Part shown: one piece after another, positions 1 to 7,876 of the stretch
How positions within the stretch are numbered: position 1 is the stretch's first letter
Layout: each line of letters begins with the position of its first letter
NCBI GenBank assembly: GCA_943370595.1
Contig: CALRRO020000017.1
Coordinates: 1 to 64,000 of the forward strand
Direction: 5' to 3'
Source: Piscinibacter sp943370595
GTDB taxonomy: Bacteria > Pseudomonadota > Gammaproteobacteria > Burkholderiales > Burkholderiaceae_C
Length of the DNA: 64,000 nucleotides
Notes under the pieces: generated by a model
The model's input: only the letters and a program-made list of their open reading frames with translations
Database searches by the model: none
Told to the model about the DNA's origin: nothing
Position numbers and translations under genes: made by a program

Positions 1-101
1 CGTGGGCCGGAGAGCGCACACCCGGACCACCCGCCGTGCGCCAGCGTTGGCATGAAGCGAACCCGCAACTTCCGCTCAGCACCGCAAGAGGCAGCCGCCC
101 T

Positions 102-392
102 TCAGTGCATCTTGTCCCGCGGCGGCTTCTTGAACTGGTCGGGGGTGTAGACGTTGCCGTCCCAGGTGCCGCCACCTTCGCGGGCGCGGCGGATGGCGTC
201 GTCGGCGAGCTGCCGTGCCTGGCGCCTCGTGCGCGGCCAGCGCCACAACGCGATGGCCCGCGCGCGCAGCCCGTGCCACAGCCGCATAAAGAAGGCGTCG
301 AAACGGATCTGCCGCACCGGGCTCAGGGCCAGGCGCAGCAGCAGCACGATGCATACCGCCGCCACGATGGCGGCGAACAGCTTCTCGATCAC
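102..392 (-). CDS. Small single-helix membrane protein, function unknown
   Basis: I do not recognise a named family. The 96-residue product starts with one hydrophobic helix (about residues 4-22, rich in A, I, V and L). A basic, Arg-rich stretch follows, and the polar tail ends in KPPRDKMH. I chose the GTG at 392 because GGAGG lies 6-7 nt upstream; a longer reading from GTG 449 would prepend unstructured residues encoded in a hairpin. It lies 73 bp downstream of phoX on the same strand, separated by a strong inverted repeat, so it may or may not be co-transcribed. The protein is probably anchored in the inner membrane with a cytoplasmic basic tail. Confidence 0.55.
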   Translation of the reverse strand: MIEKLFAAIVAAVCIVLLLRLALSPVRQIRFDAFFMRLWHGLRARAIALWRWPRTRRQARQLADDAIRRAREGGGTWDGNVYTPDQFKKPPRDKMH

Positions 393-417
393 GACAGCCT
401 CCGCATGCCGCGATTCT

Positions 418-440
418 GGCGCCGGATCGGATCCGGCGCC
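418..440 (-). terminator. Perfect 11-bp inverted repeat after phoX
   Basis: GGCGCCGGATC at 418-428 is the exact reverse complement of 430-440, with one central base. In RNA this gives a 10-bp stem with a 3-nt loop. It lies 25 bp past the phoX stop. No T-run follows on the minus strand, so it is either a stem that needs Rho or an mRNA 3'-end stabiliser. Confidence 0.5.
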
Positions 441-465
441 ATGAACCACCGCACGCGGATGGCGT

Positions 466-2778
466 TCAGCTGCCGATGCGGCCGCCGTCGTCCTTGGTGA
501 TGACGATGGTCGCCGAACGCGGCCGCGCCGTCGCCCCGCCCGCGCCGTAACCGGCGTTGCCCGGCCAGTGGCTGGGGTACTTGCTCGGGTCGGCGATGTT
601 GGCGACGCTGATCGACTCGCCCGGGTGCTGGATGTTGACGAACAGCGCCCGGCCGTCCGGCGTCTCGCAGATGCCGGTGATCTCGCAGTCCACCGGGCCG
701 ACGAGGAAGCGCTTGAGCGAGTTCGCCGTCGGCGTCTTGCCGACGTAGGTGTCGACGTCCAGCGTCGTGCCGTCGGTCTTCGTGTAGCTCAGGCGCACCG
801 CGCTGCCGTCACCCACCTTGCCCGGAATGCCGGCCAGCATCATGCAGTTGGTGCGGTCGGTGTAGGCGCCGTCGTCGGTCTGGATCCAGGCCAGGCCGGT
901 GACCGGGCTGAACCACAGGCCATCGGGGCTGGAGAAGTCCTGGTCGTCGGTCAGCGAGGACAGGTTGATGCGCGCAGGGTCGGCATCGGACTGGGCGCCG
1001 AACAGATAGACGTCCCAGGTGAAGCCGAGCGCATCCGAGCGGCCGTTGGCCTCGGCCATGCGGATGATGTGGCCGTTGACATTGCCCGGCGAGCCGGGGG
1101 CGCCGGTGCCGAAGGCGTCGCTGTAGGAGCGCGGGTTCGCCGCATCGACGGCGCTCTGCGAGCTGCTGCTCGGCTGCACCTTGCGGTTGCTGTTGTTGGT
1201 CAGCGTGTAGTAGATCTCGCCGGTCACCGGGTGCACCGCACACCACTCGGGTCGGTCCATCTTCGTCGCGCCGACCGCATCGGCGGCCAGGCGGGCGTTG
1301 ACCAGCACATCGGCCTGGTCGGCGAAGGCGTAGCCGGCGTAGCCCTTGATCGCCGGGTTGGCGATGTCGAGCTCGATCCAGTCGCCGCGGCCGTCGGCGT
1401 TGAAGCGCGCCACGTACAGGCGGCCGTGGTCGAGGTACTTGTCGCCCACCGCGGTGCTGTCGCGGCGGTCGGCGTCGCGGTCGCGCCAGGTGGCGGTGGA
1501 GACGAACTTGTAGATGTACTCGCCGCGCGAGTCGTCGCCCATGTAGACGGCCAGCGGCTTGCCCTCGATCACCTTGCCGAAGGCCGCGCTCTCGTGCGCG
1601 AAGCGGCCGAGCGCTGTGCGCTTCTTGATCGACGCCTTCCTGTCGTACGGGTCGATCTCGACGATGTAGCCGAAGCCGTTCAGCTCGTTGCGGTAGTCCT
1701 GGTCGGCGCTGGCGCCCGTCACGCCGATGTTCCAGCGCACGTAGCGGTCGTCGCTCCCACCGGTCTCCCAGCCGTGGCGGCTGGCCGCGCCCTGGCTGCG
1801 GCCGTAACGGTTCAGCGAGGCGACGCTCTTCGCATCGCCGGCCGCGGTGCGCGCGGCGTTGTCGGTGGCGGCGCGGGTGAAGTAGCCTGCCCAGTTCTCC
1901 TCGCCGGTGAGGTAGGTGCCCCACGGGGTCTCGCCGTTGCCGCAGTTGTTCAGCGTGCCGCGGGTGGCGGTGCCTTGCGGCGAGTAGCGCGTCACCAGCA
2001 GCGCATTGCCCCGGGCCGGGCCGGAGATCTCCACCGGCGTCAGCGGCGTGATGCGGCGGTTGAAGCGCGAGTCGCGCTCGTACTCGAAGCGGCGACGGCG
2101 CGAGCGCACTTCGACGATCGAGACACCGTGGATCGCGACCTCCTTGTCGACTTCCGACGCCGGGCGCGGCAGCACATTGCTGCCGCCGTTGGCGTGGATG
2201 TAGGCCGAGGCGAGTTCACCGCCGCCCTGGCTGGTGGCTTCGTGGTTGATCGCCAGCAGGCCGCGCGTGGTGCCGATGCGGTCGCGCCAGCGGCCGAATG
2301 CATCCAGGCCGAAGTAGGCCATGCCGTCGTGGTGGTCGCCTGCACGGCGGTCCATGTCGGCATCGCTGCCGTCGTTGCGGTACTCGCCGGTGCGCGCGTC
2401 GAGCGGGTCGCCCAGCGCGTACAGCACCGTCGCGGTGTAGCCGGCGGGCACCGTCACCACGTCGGCCGTGCTCTTCGGCACGGCCTGGAAGGCCAGGCTG
2501 TCGATGCGCGGGTTGTGCCGGCGCAGGTGGTCGGCCTGCTTGGTGGCATCCGCAGCCGCCGCATCGGCAGTATCCGGGGTTGCCGCCACGGCATCGCCGC
2601 CACCGCCACAGGCGCTGAGCGACAGGCCGCCGAGCACGGCGCCGGCGACGCCGCCGATGCCACCGCGAAGCACGCCGCGGCGCGAAAGACGCGCGTCCAG
2701 CACTTCGTTGAAGGAGGGCTGGGTGGAGGGGTTCAGATCGGTGTCGTCGTCGTGCTGGGGGGTCGCCTGGCGGTCCAT
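466..2778 (-). CDS. phoX: PhoX-family alkaline phosphatase, Tat-exported lipoprotein
   Basis: This is a 770-residue PhoX/DUF839 protein, a family of Ca/Fe-dependent phosphomonoesterases that release phosphate outside the cytoplasm. The N terminus has a twin-arginine signal (SRRGVLRGG, residues 32-40), a hydrophobic stretch and a lipobox ending LSAC at Cys57, so a lipid-anchored periplasmic or surface enzyme is likely. Family blocks seen are LLAINHEAT, the TGEENWAGYF region, and RPEWCAVHPVTGEIYYTLTN in the middle. The start at 2778 follows an AAGAAGGA ribosome site; upstream in-frame codons would give a non-conserved extension over the promoter. A Pho-box-like repeat lies at 2832-2860, so phosphate-starvation control by PhoB is likely. 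Enzymatic activity itself is inferred from the family. Confidence 0.88.
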   Translation of the reverse strand: MDRQATPQHDDDTDLNPSTQPSFNEVLDARLSRRGVLRGGIGGVAGAVLGGLSLSACGGGGDAVAATPDTADAAAADATKQADHLRRHNPRIDSLAFQAVPKSTADVVTVPAGYTATVLYALGDPLDARTGEYRNDGSDADMDRRAGDHHDGMAYFGLDAFGRWRDRIGTTRGLLAINHEATSQGGGELASAYIHANGGSNVLPRPASEVDKEVAIHGVSIVEVRSRRRRFEYERDSRFNRRITPLTPVEISGPARGNALLVTRYSPQGTATRGTLNNCGNGETPWGTYLTGEENWAGYFTRAATDNAARTAAGDAKSVASLNRYGRSQGAASRHGWETGGSDDRYVRWNIGVTGASADQDYRNELNGFGYIVEIDPYDRKASIKKRTALGRFAHESAAFGKVIEGKPLAVYMGDDSRGEYIYKFVSTATWRDRDADRRDSTAVGDKYLDHGRLYVARFNADGRGDWIELDIANPAIKGYAGYAFADQADVLVNARLAADAVGATKMDRPEWCAVHPVTGEIYYTLTNNSNRKVQPSSSSQSAVDAANPRSYSDAFGTGAPGSPGNVNGHIIRMAEANGRSDALGFTWDVYLFGAQSDADPARINLSSLTDDQDFSSPDGLWFSPVTGLAWIQTDDGAYTDRTNCMMLAGIPGKVGDGSAVRLSYTKTDGTTLDVDTYVGKTPTANSLKRFLVGPVDCEITGICETPDGRALFVNIQHPGESISVANIADPSKYPSHWPGNAGYGAGGATARPRSATIVITKDDGGRIGS

Positions 2779-2831
2779 GGGGTCCTTCTTCGGGATGTGG
2801 TTGAGTGCGCGGCGCAGTCTCGGCAGCTTTG

Positions 2832-2860
2832 ATGACACTGCCGTGAACAGTTCGTGACGG
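2832..2860 (-). promoter_or_regulatory. Putative Pho box (three 11-bp-spaced repeats) for phoX
   Basis: On the minus strand three 7-mers resembling the PhoB half-site CTGTCAT occur: CCGTCAC (2860-2854), TGTTCAC (2849-2843) and GTGTCAT (2838-2832). They are spaced exactly 11 nt apart, the spacing known for PhoB direct repeats. They lie 54-82 bp upstream of the phoX start. A weak -10 candidate lies about 10 bp further downstream. Confidence 0.55.
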
Positions 2861-2944
2861 CCCGATGTAGTCCTACTGGCACCCCACCCCGGATTGCCCT
2901 CAGAATCGACACGAGTGCAACCCTGACGAGGAAGGACGAAGCGG

Positions 2945-3634
2945 ATGGCGAAGATCCATTTCATCGGCGGTGAGAAGGGCGGCGTCGGCAAGTCGCTGAT
3001 GGCCCGGGTGCTGGCGCAGTACCTGATCGACCGCGGCGACCCCTTCATCGGCTTCGACACCGACCGCTCCCACGGCGCCCTGATGCGCTTCTACTCGGGC
3101 TACGCCTCGCCGGTGGTGGTCGACCGCTACGAGGCGCTGGACGCGATCATGGAAGCTGCCGTCGAACAACCCGAGCGGCGCATCCTGGTCGACCTGGCCG
3201 CGCAGACCCACGAACCGCTGGTGCGCTGGATGGACGACTCCGGCGTGCTCAACCTCGCCGACGAGACCGGCGTGGCGATCCACTACTGGCACGTGATGGA
3301 CACCGGCAAGGATTCGGTGGACCTGCTCGGCCGCCTGCTCGACCGCTTCGGCACCGGCCTGAAGTACGTGCTGGTGCGCAACCAGGTGCGCGGCAACGAC
3401 TTCTCGGTGCTCGAGCAGTCGGGCCAGCAGGCGCGGGCGCTGGGGCTGGGCGCGCGCATCGTCTCGGTGAAGAAGCTGCACGAGAGCGCGATCAACAAGA
3501 TCGACGCGACCAGCAGCAGCTTCTGGACCGCGAAGAACGGCGACGGCCACGCCGCGCTCGGGCTGATGGATCGCCAGCGCGTGAAGATGTGGCTGCGCGA
3601 CGTCTACCGCGACCTCGACGAGGTCGGCGTATAG
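2945..3634 (+). CDS. ParA/MinD-like P-loop ATPase
   Basis: This 229-residue cytoplasmic protein begins MAKIHFIGGEKGGVGKS, a deviant Walker A motif (KGGVGKS) with the signature lysine of the ParA/MinD/SIMIBI family. An FDTDRS stretch follows at about residues 38-43 (switch I-like), and ILVDLAAQTH at about residue 80 matches the hydrophobic strand plus Asp of Walker B. No parB or partner gene is adjacent, so a plasmid-partition role is not supported; such orphan ATPases often position complexes or regulate enzymes. It is divergent from phoX and convergent with the NADH dehydrogenase, whose stop is 1 bp away. Substrate and partner are unknown. Confidence 0.75.
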   Translation: MAKIHFIGGEKGGVGKSLMARVLAQYLIDRGDPFIGFDTDRSHGALMRFYSGYASPVVVDRYEALDAIMEAAVEQPERRILVDLAAQTHEPLVRWMDDSGVLNLADETGVAIHYWHVMDTGKDSVDLLGRLLDRFGTGLKYVLVRNQVRGNDFSVLEQSGQQARALGLGARIVSVKKLHESAINKIDATSSSFWTAKNGDGHAALGLMDRQRVKMWLRDVYRDLDEVGV

Positions 3635-3635
3635 G

Positions 3636-4982
3636 TCAATGCAACTTGACGCGCGGCTCAGTGCTGCGCGTCATCAAGCGGCTCAGCGAGCCCAGCGCGG
3701 TGCGCCAGAAGCCGTGCAGCGCCACCTCGTGCATCTTGTACAGCGACAGGTACATGCTGCGCGCGAACAGGCCCTCGACCCACAGGTTGCCGCCGACCAG
3801 TGAGCCCATCAGGTTGCCGACGGTGCTGTACTCGCCCAGCGAGACCAGCGAGCCGAAGTCGCGGTAGCGCCAGGGCTGCAGCGGCTTGCCTTCGATGCGC
3901 CGCTGCAACTGCTTGACCAGGTGCGAGGCCTGCTGGTGTGCGGCCTGCGCGCGCGGCGGCACGTTGCCCTCGTGGCCCAGCCAGGGCGCGGCGGCGCAGT
4001 CGCCGAGCGCGAACACGTTCGGGTCACGTGTCGTCTGCAGGGTCGGGCCGACGACCAGCTGGTTCAGCCGGTTGCTCTCCAGCCCGGCCAGGTCCTTGAG
4101 GAACTCCGGCGCCTTCACTCCGGCCGCCCAGACCACCAGCTCGGCCGGGATCATCTCGCCGCTGGCCAGGTGCACGCCTTCTGCGCTGACCGAAGTCACG
4201 CGCGAGGCGGTGTGAACTTTCACGCCCAGCCCGGCGAGCAGCTTGTGCGCGGCGCCGGAGATGCGCTCGGGCAACGCGGGCAGGATGCGCGGGCCGGCCT
4301 CGATCAGGTTCAGCCGGATGTCGCGCTCGGGGTCGATGCGCTCGAGGTTGTACGACACCAGCGCGCGGGTCGCGCGGTGCAGTTCGGCCGCCAGCTCCAC
4401 GCCGGTCGCACCGGCGCCGATGATCGCCACCTGCAGCTGGCGCCGCGCCAGCGGCTCGCTCTGCATGTGCGCCCGGATGCAGGCATTGACGAGTCGGCGG
4501 TGGAAGCGTTCCGCCTGCTTCGGTGTCTCGAGCGCGATCGCGTGCTCGGCCACGCCGGGAGTTCCGAAGTCATTGGTCAGGCTGCCCACCGCCATCACCA
4601 GTGTGTCGTAGCCGCGCGTGTAGGGCTGGGTGATCGGTGCACCCTCCTCGTCGATCGCCGGCGCAACGATCACCTCGCGCTTGTCGCGGTCCAGGCCGAC
4701 CATCTCGCCGACGCGGTAGCGGAAGCCATGCCAGTGAGACTGCGCGAGGTAGTCGGTCGCGTGGCTGTGCAGGTCGGCGCTGCCGGCGGCGATCTCGTGC
4801 AGGTGCGGCTTCCAGAAGTGCGTGCGCGACTTCTCGATCAGCGTGATGTGCGCGCGGCCGCGCTTGCCGAGCCGGTCGCCGAGTTGCGTGACCAGTTCCA
4901 GCCCGCCTGCACCGCCGCCGACGACGACGATTCGGTGGGGGCGGTCGGCGCCCGTGGACGCTGGATCGACGTCGTCGCTCAT
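3636..4982 (-). CDS. ndh: Type II NADH dehydrogenase (NDH-2)
   Basis: This 448-residue two-dinucleotide-binding flavoprotein has an FAD motif (VVVGGGAGGLELV) near residue 20, an NADH motif (VAIIGAGATGVELAAEL) in the middle, and the NDH-2/sulfide-reductase block VWAAGVKAPEF followed by FALGDCAA. The C-terminal amphipathic region can bind the membrane surface. NDH-2 passes electrons from NADH to quinone without pumping protons. The start at 4982 has GGAGGG just upstream and sits directly before the FAD fold. It lies at the left edge of the cluster, divergent from the heme oxygenase gene. A flavoprotein of similar fold with another quinone-linked substrate cannot be excluded. Confidence 0.82.
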   Translation of the reverse strand: MSDDVDPASTGADRPHRIVVVGGGAGGLELVTQLGDRLGKRGRAHITLIEKSRTHFWKPHLHEIAAGSADLHSHATDYLAQSHWHGFRYRVGEMVGLDRDKREVIVAPAIDEEGAPITQPYTRGYDTLVMAVGSLTNDFGTPGVAEHAIALETPKQAERFHRRLVNACIRAHMQSEPLARRQLQVAIIGAGATGVELAAELHRATRALVSYNLERIDPERDIRLNLIEAGPRILPALPERISGAAHKLLAGLGVKVHTASRVTSVSAEGVHLASGEMIPAELVVWAAGVKAPEFLKDLAGLESNRLNQLVVGPTLQTTRDPNVFALGDCAAAPWLGHEGNVPPRAQAAHQQASHLVKQLQRRIEGKPLQPWRYRDFGSLVSLGEYSTVGNLMGSLVGGNLWVEGLFARSMYLSLYKMHEVALHGFWRTALGSLSRLMTRSTEPRVKLH

Positions 4983-5049
4983 GAACCCTCCGCTCTTCTC
5001 GTGTTCTGGCCATTGTCCATGCAAGCGGCGATGGCGGGATCGATAATGA

Positions 5050-5718
5050 ATGATGACTTCACTCGCGCAGCAACTGCGCACACGGACCTGGCCCGCCCAC
5101 CGCGAGGTGGAAGGCACGAGCTTCGTGCGTGCGCTGCTCGGCGGCCGACTCGACCGCCAGCGCTACTGCCTGTTGCTGGCCAGCCTGCACCCGATCTATG
5201 CCGCGCTCGAGCGGGCGCTGAGCCGCCATGCCGGCCAGGCTGCGCTGGCCGCCGCCTGCGCGCCGACGCTGCAGCGCGAGGCGGCACTGACCCAGGACCT
5301 GATCCACCTGCACGGCCAGGACTGGCCCGACACACTACCGCCGCAGCCCGCCGCGCTCGACTACGCCGCCCACCTCGCCACACTGGAGCGCGACGCCCCG
5401 CAGCTGCTGCTGGCGCACGCCTACGTGCGCTACCTCGGCGACCTGAGCGGTGGGCAGGCGCTGCGCCGGGTGGTGGCACGCTCACTCGGCCTGGACGGCA
5501 ACGACGGGACGCGCTTCTACGATTTCGGCAGCGACGAGGCGGCCGCGGTGCTGGCGCGGGACTTCCGTGCTGCGCTCGACTTCGCACCGCCGGGTGACGG
5601 CGCCGGCGAGGCGATCGTCGAGGAAGCGCTGGCCGCGTTCGCGCGCCATCAGCAGTTGTTCGAGCAGCTCGCCCACGCCAGCGGCATCGGCGCCGCCGAG
5701 ACCGTCAGCCGGTCGTGA
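5050..5718 (+). CDS. bphO: Heme oxygenase supplying biliverdin (BphO type)
   Basis: The 222-residue all-helical protein belongs to the heme oxygenase family, which opens heme to biliverdin, CO and iron. The proximal His is probably His18 in WPAHREVE. The distal-helix signature YLGDLSGGQ (about residues 127-135) is intact, including the glycines that let the helix kink over heme. The gene converges with the bacteriophytochrome gene and overlaps it by 14 bp at the 3' ends. Biliverdin is the chromophore of bacteriophytochromes, so the neighbourhood assigns the role as chromophore supply rather than iron scavenging. ATG at 5050 is followed by a second ATG at 5053; either may be used. Confidence 0.88.
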   Translation: MMTSLAQQLRTRTWPAHREVEGTSFVRALLGGRLDRQRYCLLLASLHPIYAALERALSRHAGQAALAAACAPTLQREAALTQDLIHLHGQDWPDTLPPQPAALDYAAHLATLERDAPQLLLAHAYVRYLGDLSGGQALRRVVARSLGLDGNDGTRFYDFGSDEAAAVLARDFRAALDFAPPGDGAGEAIVEEALAAFARHQQLFEQLAHASGIGAAETVSRS

Positions 5719-7876
5719 AGCTGCGGATACGGCCGTAGAGCGCCGTGGCCCGCCGCGTCGCCGCCTCGAGCTCCTCGAGCATCGGCGTGACGGAGGGCGC
5801 GAGGTTGCCGTCGGCGATGTCCATTGCCGCAAGGCTGGCGCTGGCCAGGATCGCGCTGACGAGTTCGTCGCCGTCGCGCGCACCGCTGCCGAAGGCCGCC
5901 AGCGAGGGCGCGGCACTGGCCAGCGACGCCTCCAGGTGCTCACGGGCACGCATCGCACGCTTGGACTCGGTCAGGTCGTCGAACATCAGGATGAAGCCGA
6001 GCGTGGACCCGTCGCGCGATGGCACCACCTCGGCACGCACCGACAGCGGCGTGGCCCGCTTGCCGGCGAGCGTGAACTCGCCGCGCCAGGGCTGGCCGTC
6101 GCCCGCCAGGGCCGAGAACACCTGCTGTGCGGCCTGCGGCTCGGTGAACAGGTCGGCCACGTCATCGAGATTGGTCACCTGGCCGCTGCGGCAGCCGGTC
6201 AGGCGCAGGAAGGCGTCGTTGGCGAACAGCGTGCGCTGGCGGCCATCGACCACCACCACCGCCTCGTTGGAGCTGCCCACGGTGGCGCGCACCTGCGCGA
6301 GCTGGTGCTCGGCGATCAGCAGCCGCACCGCGTTGACCTGCACGATGATGTCGATCAGCGACGCACCGATGGCCCGCGCCAGCGCCAGTTCGCTGCCCGT
6401 CCAGGGCAGCGCGGTGCCACGCACCAGCTCGGACCAGGCCGCGAAGGAACTGCGCGGCGACAGCTCCAGCGGATTCGTCGCGACCACCGCCTTGGCCGGG
6501 TTGCCGGCCCAGGTGACGGTCATCAGCTGCTCCTTGCGGAACCACATCAGGTAGTCCGGCCGGTCGGTGGAGAGCTTCACGGCGATCACGCCGCTGGCGG
6601 TCGGCGTCAGGCCGGCCAGCGCCGGGTTCTCGCGCTCCACCGCCGAGCAATGGAACAGGCGCTCGAAATCCTGCTCGCCCACCCAGTGCTGCAGCGCGCG
6701 CAGCTGCGGCGTCGACGGCACCTCTCCGGTGGTGAGGATCTCGTCGTCGGTGAACAGCGCCGCGCCGCTGGCATCCAGCGGCTGCAGCAGCGTGCGCGGG
6801 TTGCGCAGCAGCGCGAAGCGCCAGTCGCCTTCGGTCGAGGTGGCCTCGATCAACCGCTGCTCGAGCCGGCGCACCTGGATCGCGACCTGCGCATAGGCGT
6901 AGTTCTCGATCGCCGCGATGCGCGTCGACGCCACCTCGGCCAGCAGGTCGACTGCCGAGCGCAGTGCGTAGCGCAGGTTGTAGCGCTGGTAGTGGTGGCA
7001 GGCGATCAGGCCCCACAGCCGGCCTTCGCGCACCAGCGAGACGACCAGCGTGCCGGTGACGCCCATGTTGCGCAGGTATTGCAGGTGCAGCGGCGACATG
7101 CTGCGCAGCGTGCACATCGACATGTCCAGTTCGGCATTGGAACCGGGCACCTGCCGCGGCATCAACTCGGCGGCGCGGTAGTCGACGTCGACCAGCAGAC
7201 GCACGCGGTTGCGCAGGTAGAGCTCGCGGGCACGCTGTGGAATGTCGGTCGCCGGGTAGTGGTGGCCGAGCAGCGGGTCGAGCCGCGGATCACGCGCCTC
7301 GGCGATGATCTTGCCGTGGCCCTCGGGGTCGAACTTGTAGACCATCACCCGGTCGTAGCCGGTCAGCTCGCGCACGCACTTGACCACCGCGTCGGCCAGC
7401 GTGCCGATCGTCGACGCAGCGCCGAAACGTTGCACCGCGGCACCGAGGTGGCCCGACAGCGTGCTGCCGTCCATCGCCAGCACCGGCACGCCGTCGGCCG
7501 GCGTGTCCAGCGGCTCGAGCTCGACCACCAGCGCCTGGCCCGGCACACGGTGCGCCACGCCTTCGTACTCGACAGCGCCCGTGCCCAGGGGCAGCCGGCA
7601 GCGCAGCGGCACCGGCTCGTCCAGATCGGGCCGCTCCGCAACCCGGCGCAGCTGTTCGTCCAGATCGCCGCCGAGCACGGCGATCGGCTGGCCCAGCAGT
7701 TCGCCCACGGGGCGGCCCAGCAGCTCCGGCGCGTTGGCGCTGGCCTGCAGCACGGTGAACGCCGGCTCGCGCACGGCCAGCAGCACTCCATGCGGCTGCA
7801 CCGAGCCCGCCAGGTGGATCAGCTCCCGTTCGCAGTTGGTGAGATCCGCCTGGCCGAACGCGGGGCTGGATTTCAC
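5705..7876 (-). CDS. bphP: Bacteriophytochrome with PAS-helical output, no kinase domain
   Basis: This 723-residue far-red/red photoreceptor has the order PAS (about 10-125), GAF (140-310), PHY (325-505), a second PAS (515-635) and a short helical tail. Chromophore chemistry looks intact. Cys15 is present for covalent biliverdin attachment. The GAF domain has HYPATDIPQRAR (equivalent of PASDIP) and the RSMSPLHLQYLRNMGV block with its conserved His. The PHY tongue has PRSSF and a WAG motif. There is no H-box or ATP-binding domain, unlike classical phytochrome kinases. The domain plan resembles R. palustris BphP1, which acts by binding PpsR2. The GTG start overlaps the ppsR2 stop (GTGA), so the two proteins are probably made in step. 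Confidence 0.92.
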   Translation of the reverse strand: MKSSPAFGQADLTNCERELIHLAGSVQPHGVLLAVREPAFTVLQASANAPELLGRPVGELLGQPIAVLGGDLDEQLRRVAERPDLDEPVPLRCRLPLGTGAVEYEGVAHRVPGQALVVELEPLDTPADGVPVLAMDGSTLSGHLGAAVQRFGAASTIGTLADAVVKCVRELTGYDRVMVYKFDPEGHGKIIAEARDPRLDPLLGHHYPATDIPQRARELYLRNRVRLLVDVDYRAAELMPRQVPGSNAELDMSMCTLRSMSPLHLQYLRNMGVTGTLVVSLVREGRLWGLIACHHYQRYNLRYALRSAVDLLAEVASTRIAAIENYAYAQVAIQVRRLEQRLIEATSTEGDWRFALLRNPRTLLQPLDASGAALFTDDEILTTGEVPSTPQLRALQHWVGEQDFERLFHCSAVERENPALAGLTPTASGVIAVKLSTDRPDYLMWFRKEQLMTVTWAGNPAKAVVATNPLELSPRSSFAAWSELVRGTALPWTGSELALARAIGASLIDIIVQVNAVRLLIAEHQLAQVRATVGSSNEAVVVVDGRQRTLFANDAFLRLTGCRSGQVTNLDDVADLFTEPQAAQQVFSALAGDGQPWRGEFTLAGKRATPLSVRAEVVPSRDGSTLGFILMFDDLTESKRAMRAREHLEASLASAAPSLAAFGSGARDGDELVSAILASASLAAMDIADGNLAPSVTPMLEELEAATRRATALYGRIRSFTTG

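Noticed and set aside
568..2832. Long plus-strand open frame antisense to phoX
   Set aside because: It is rich in Arg, Ala, Gly, Val and His, has no domain signal and mirrors phoX codons; GC-rich third positions make such antisense frames common here.
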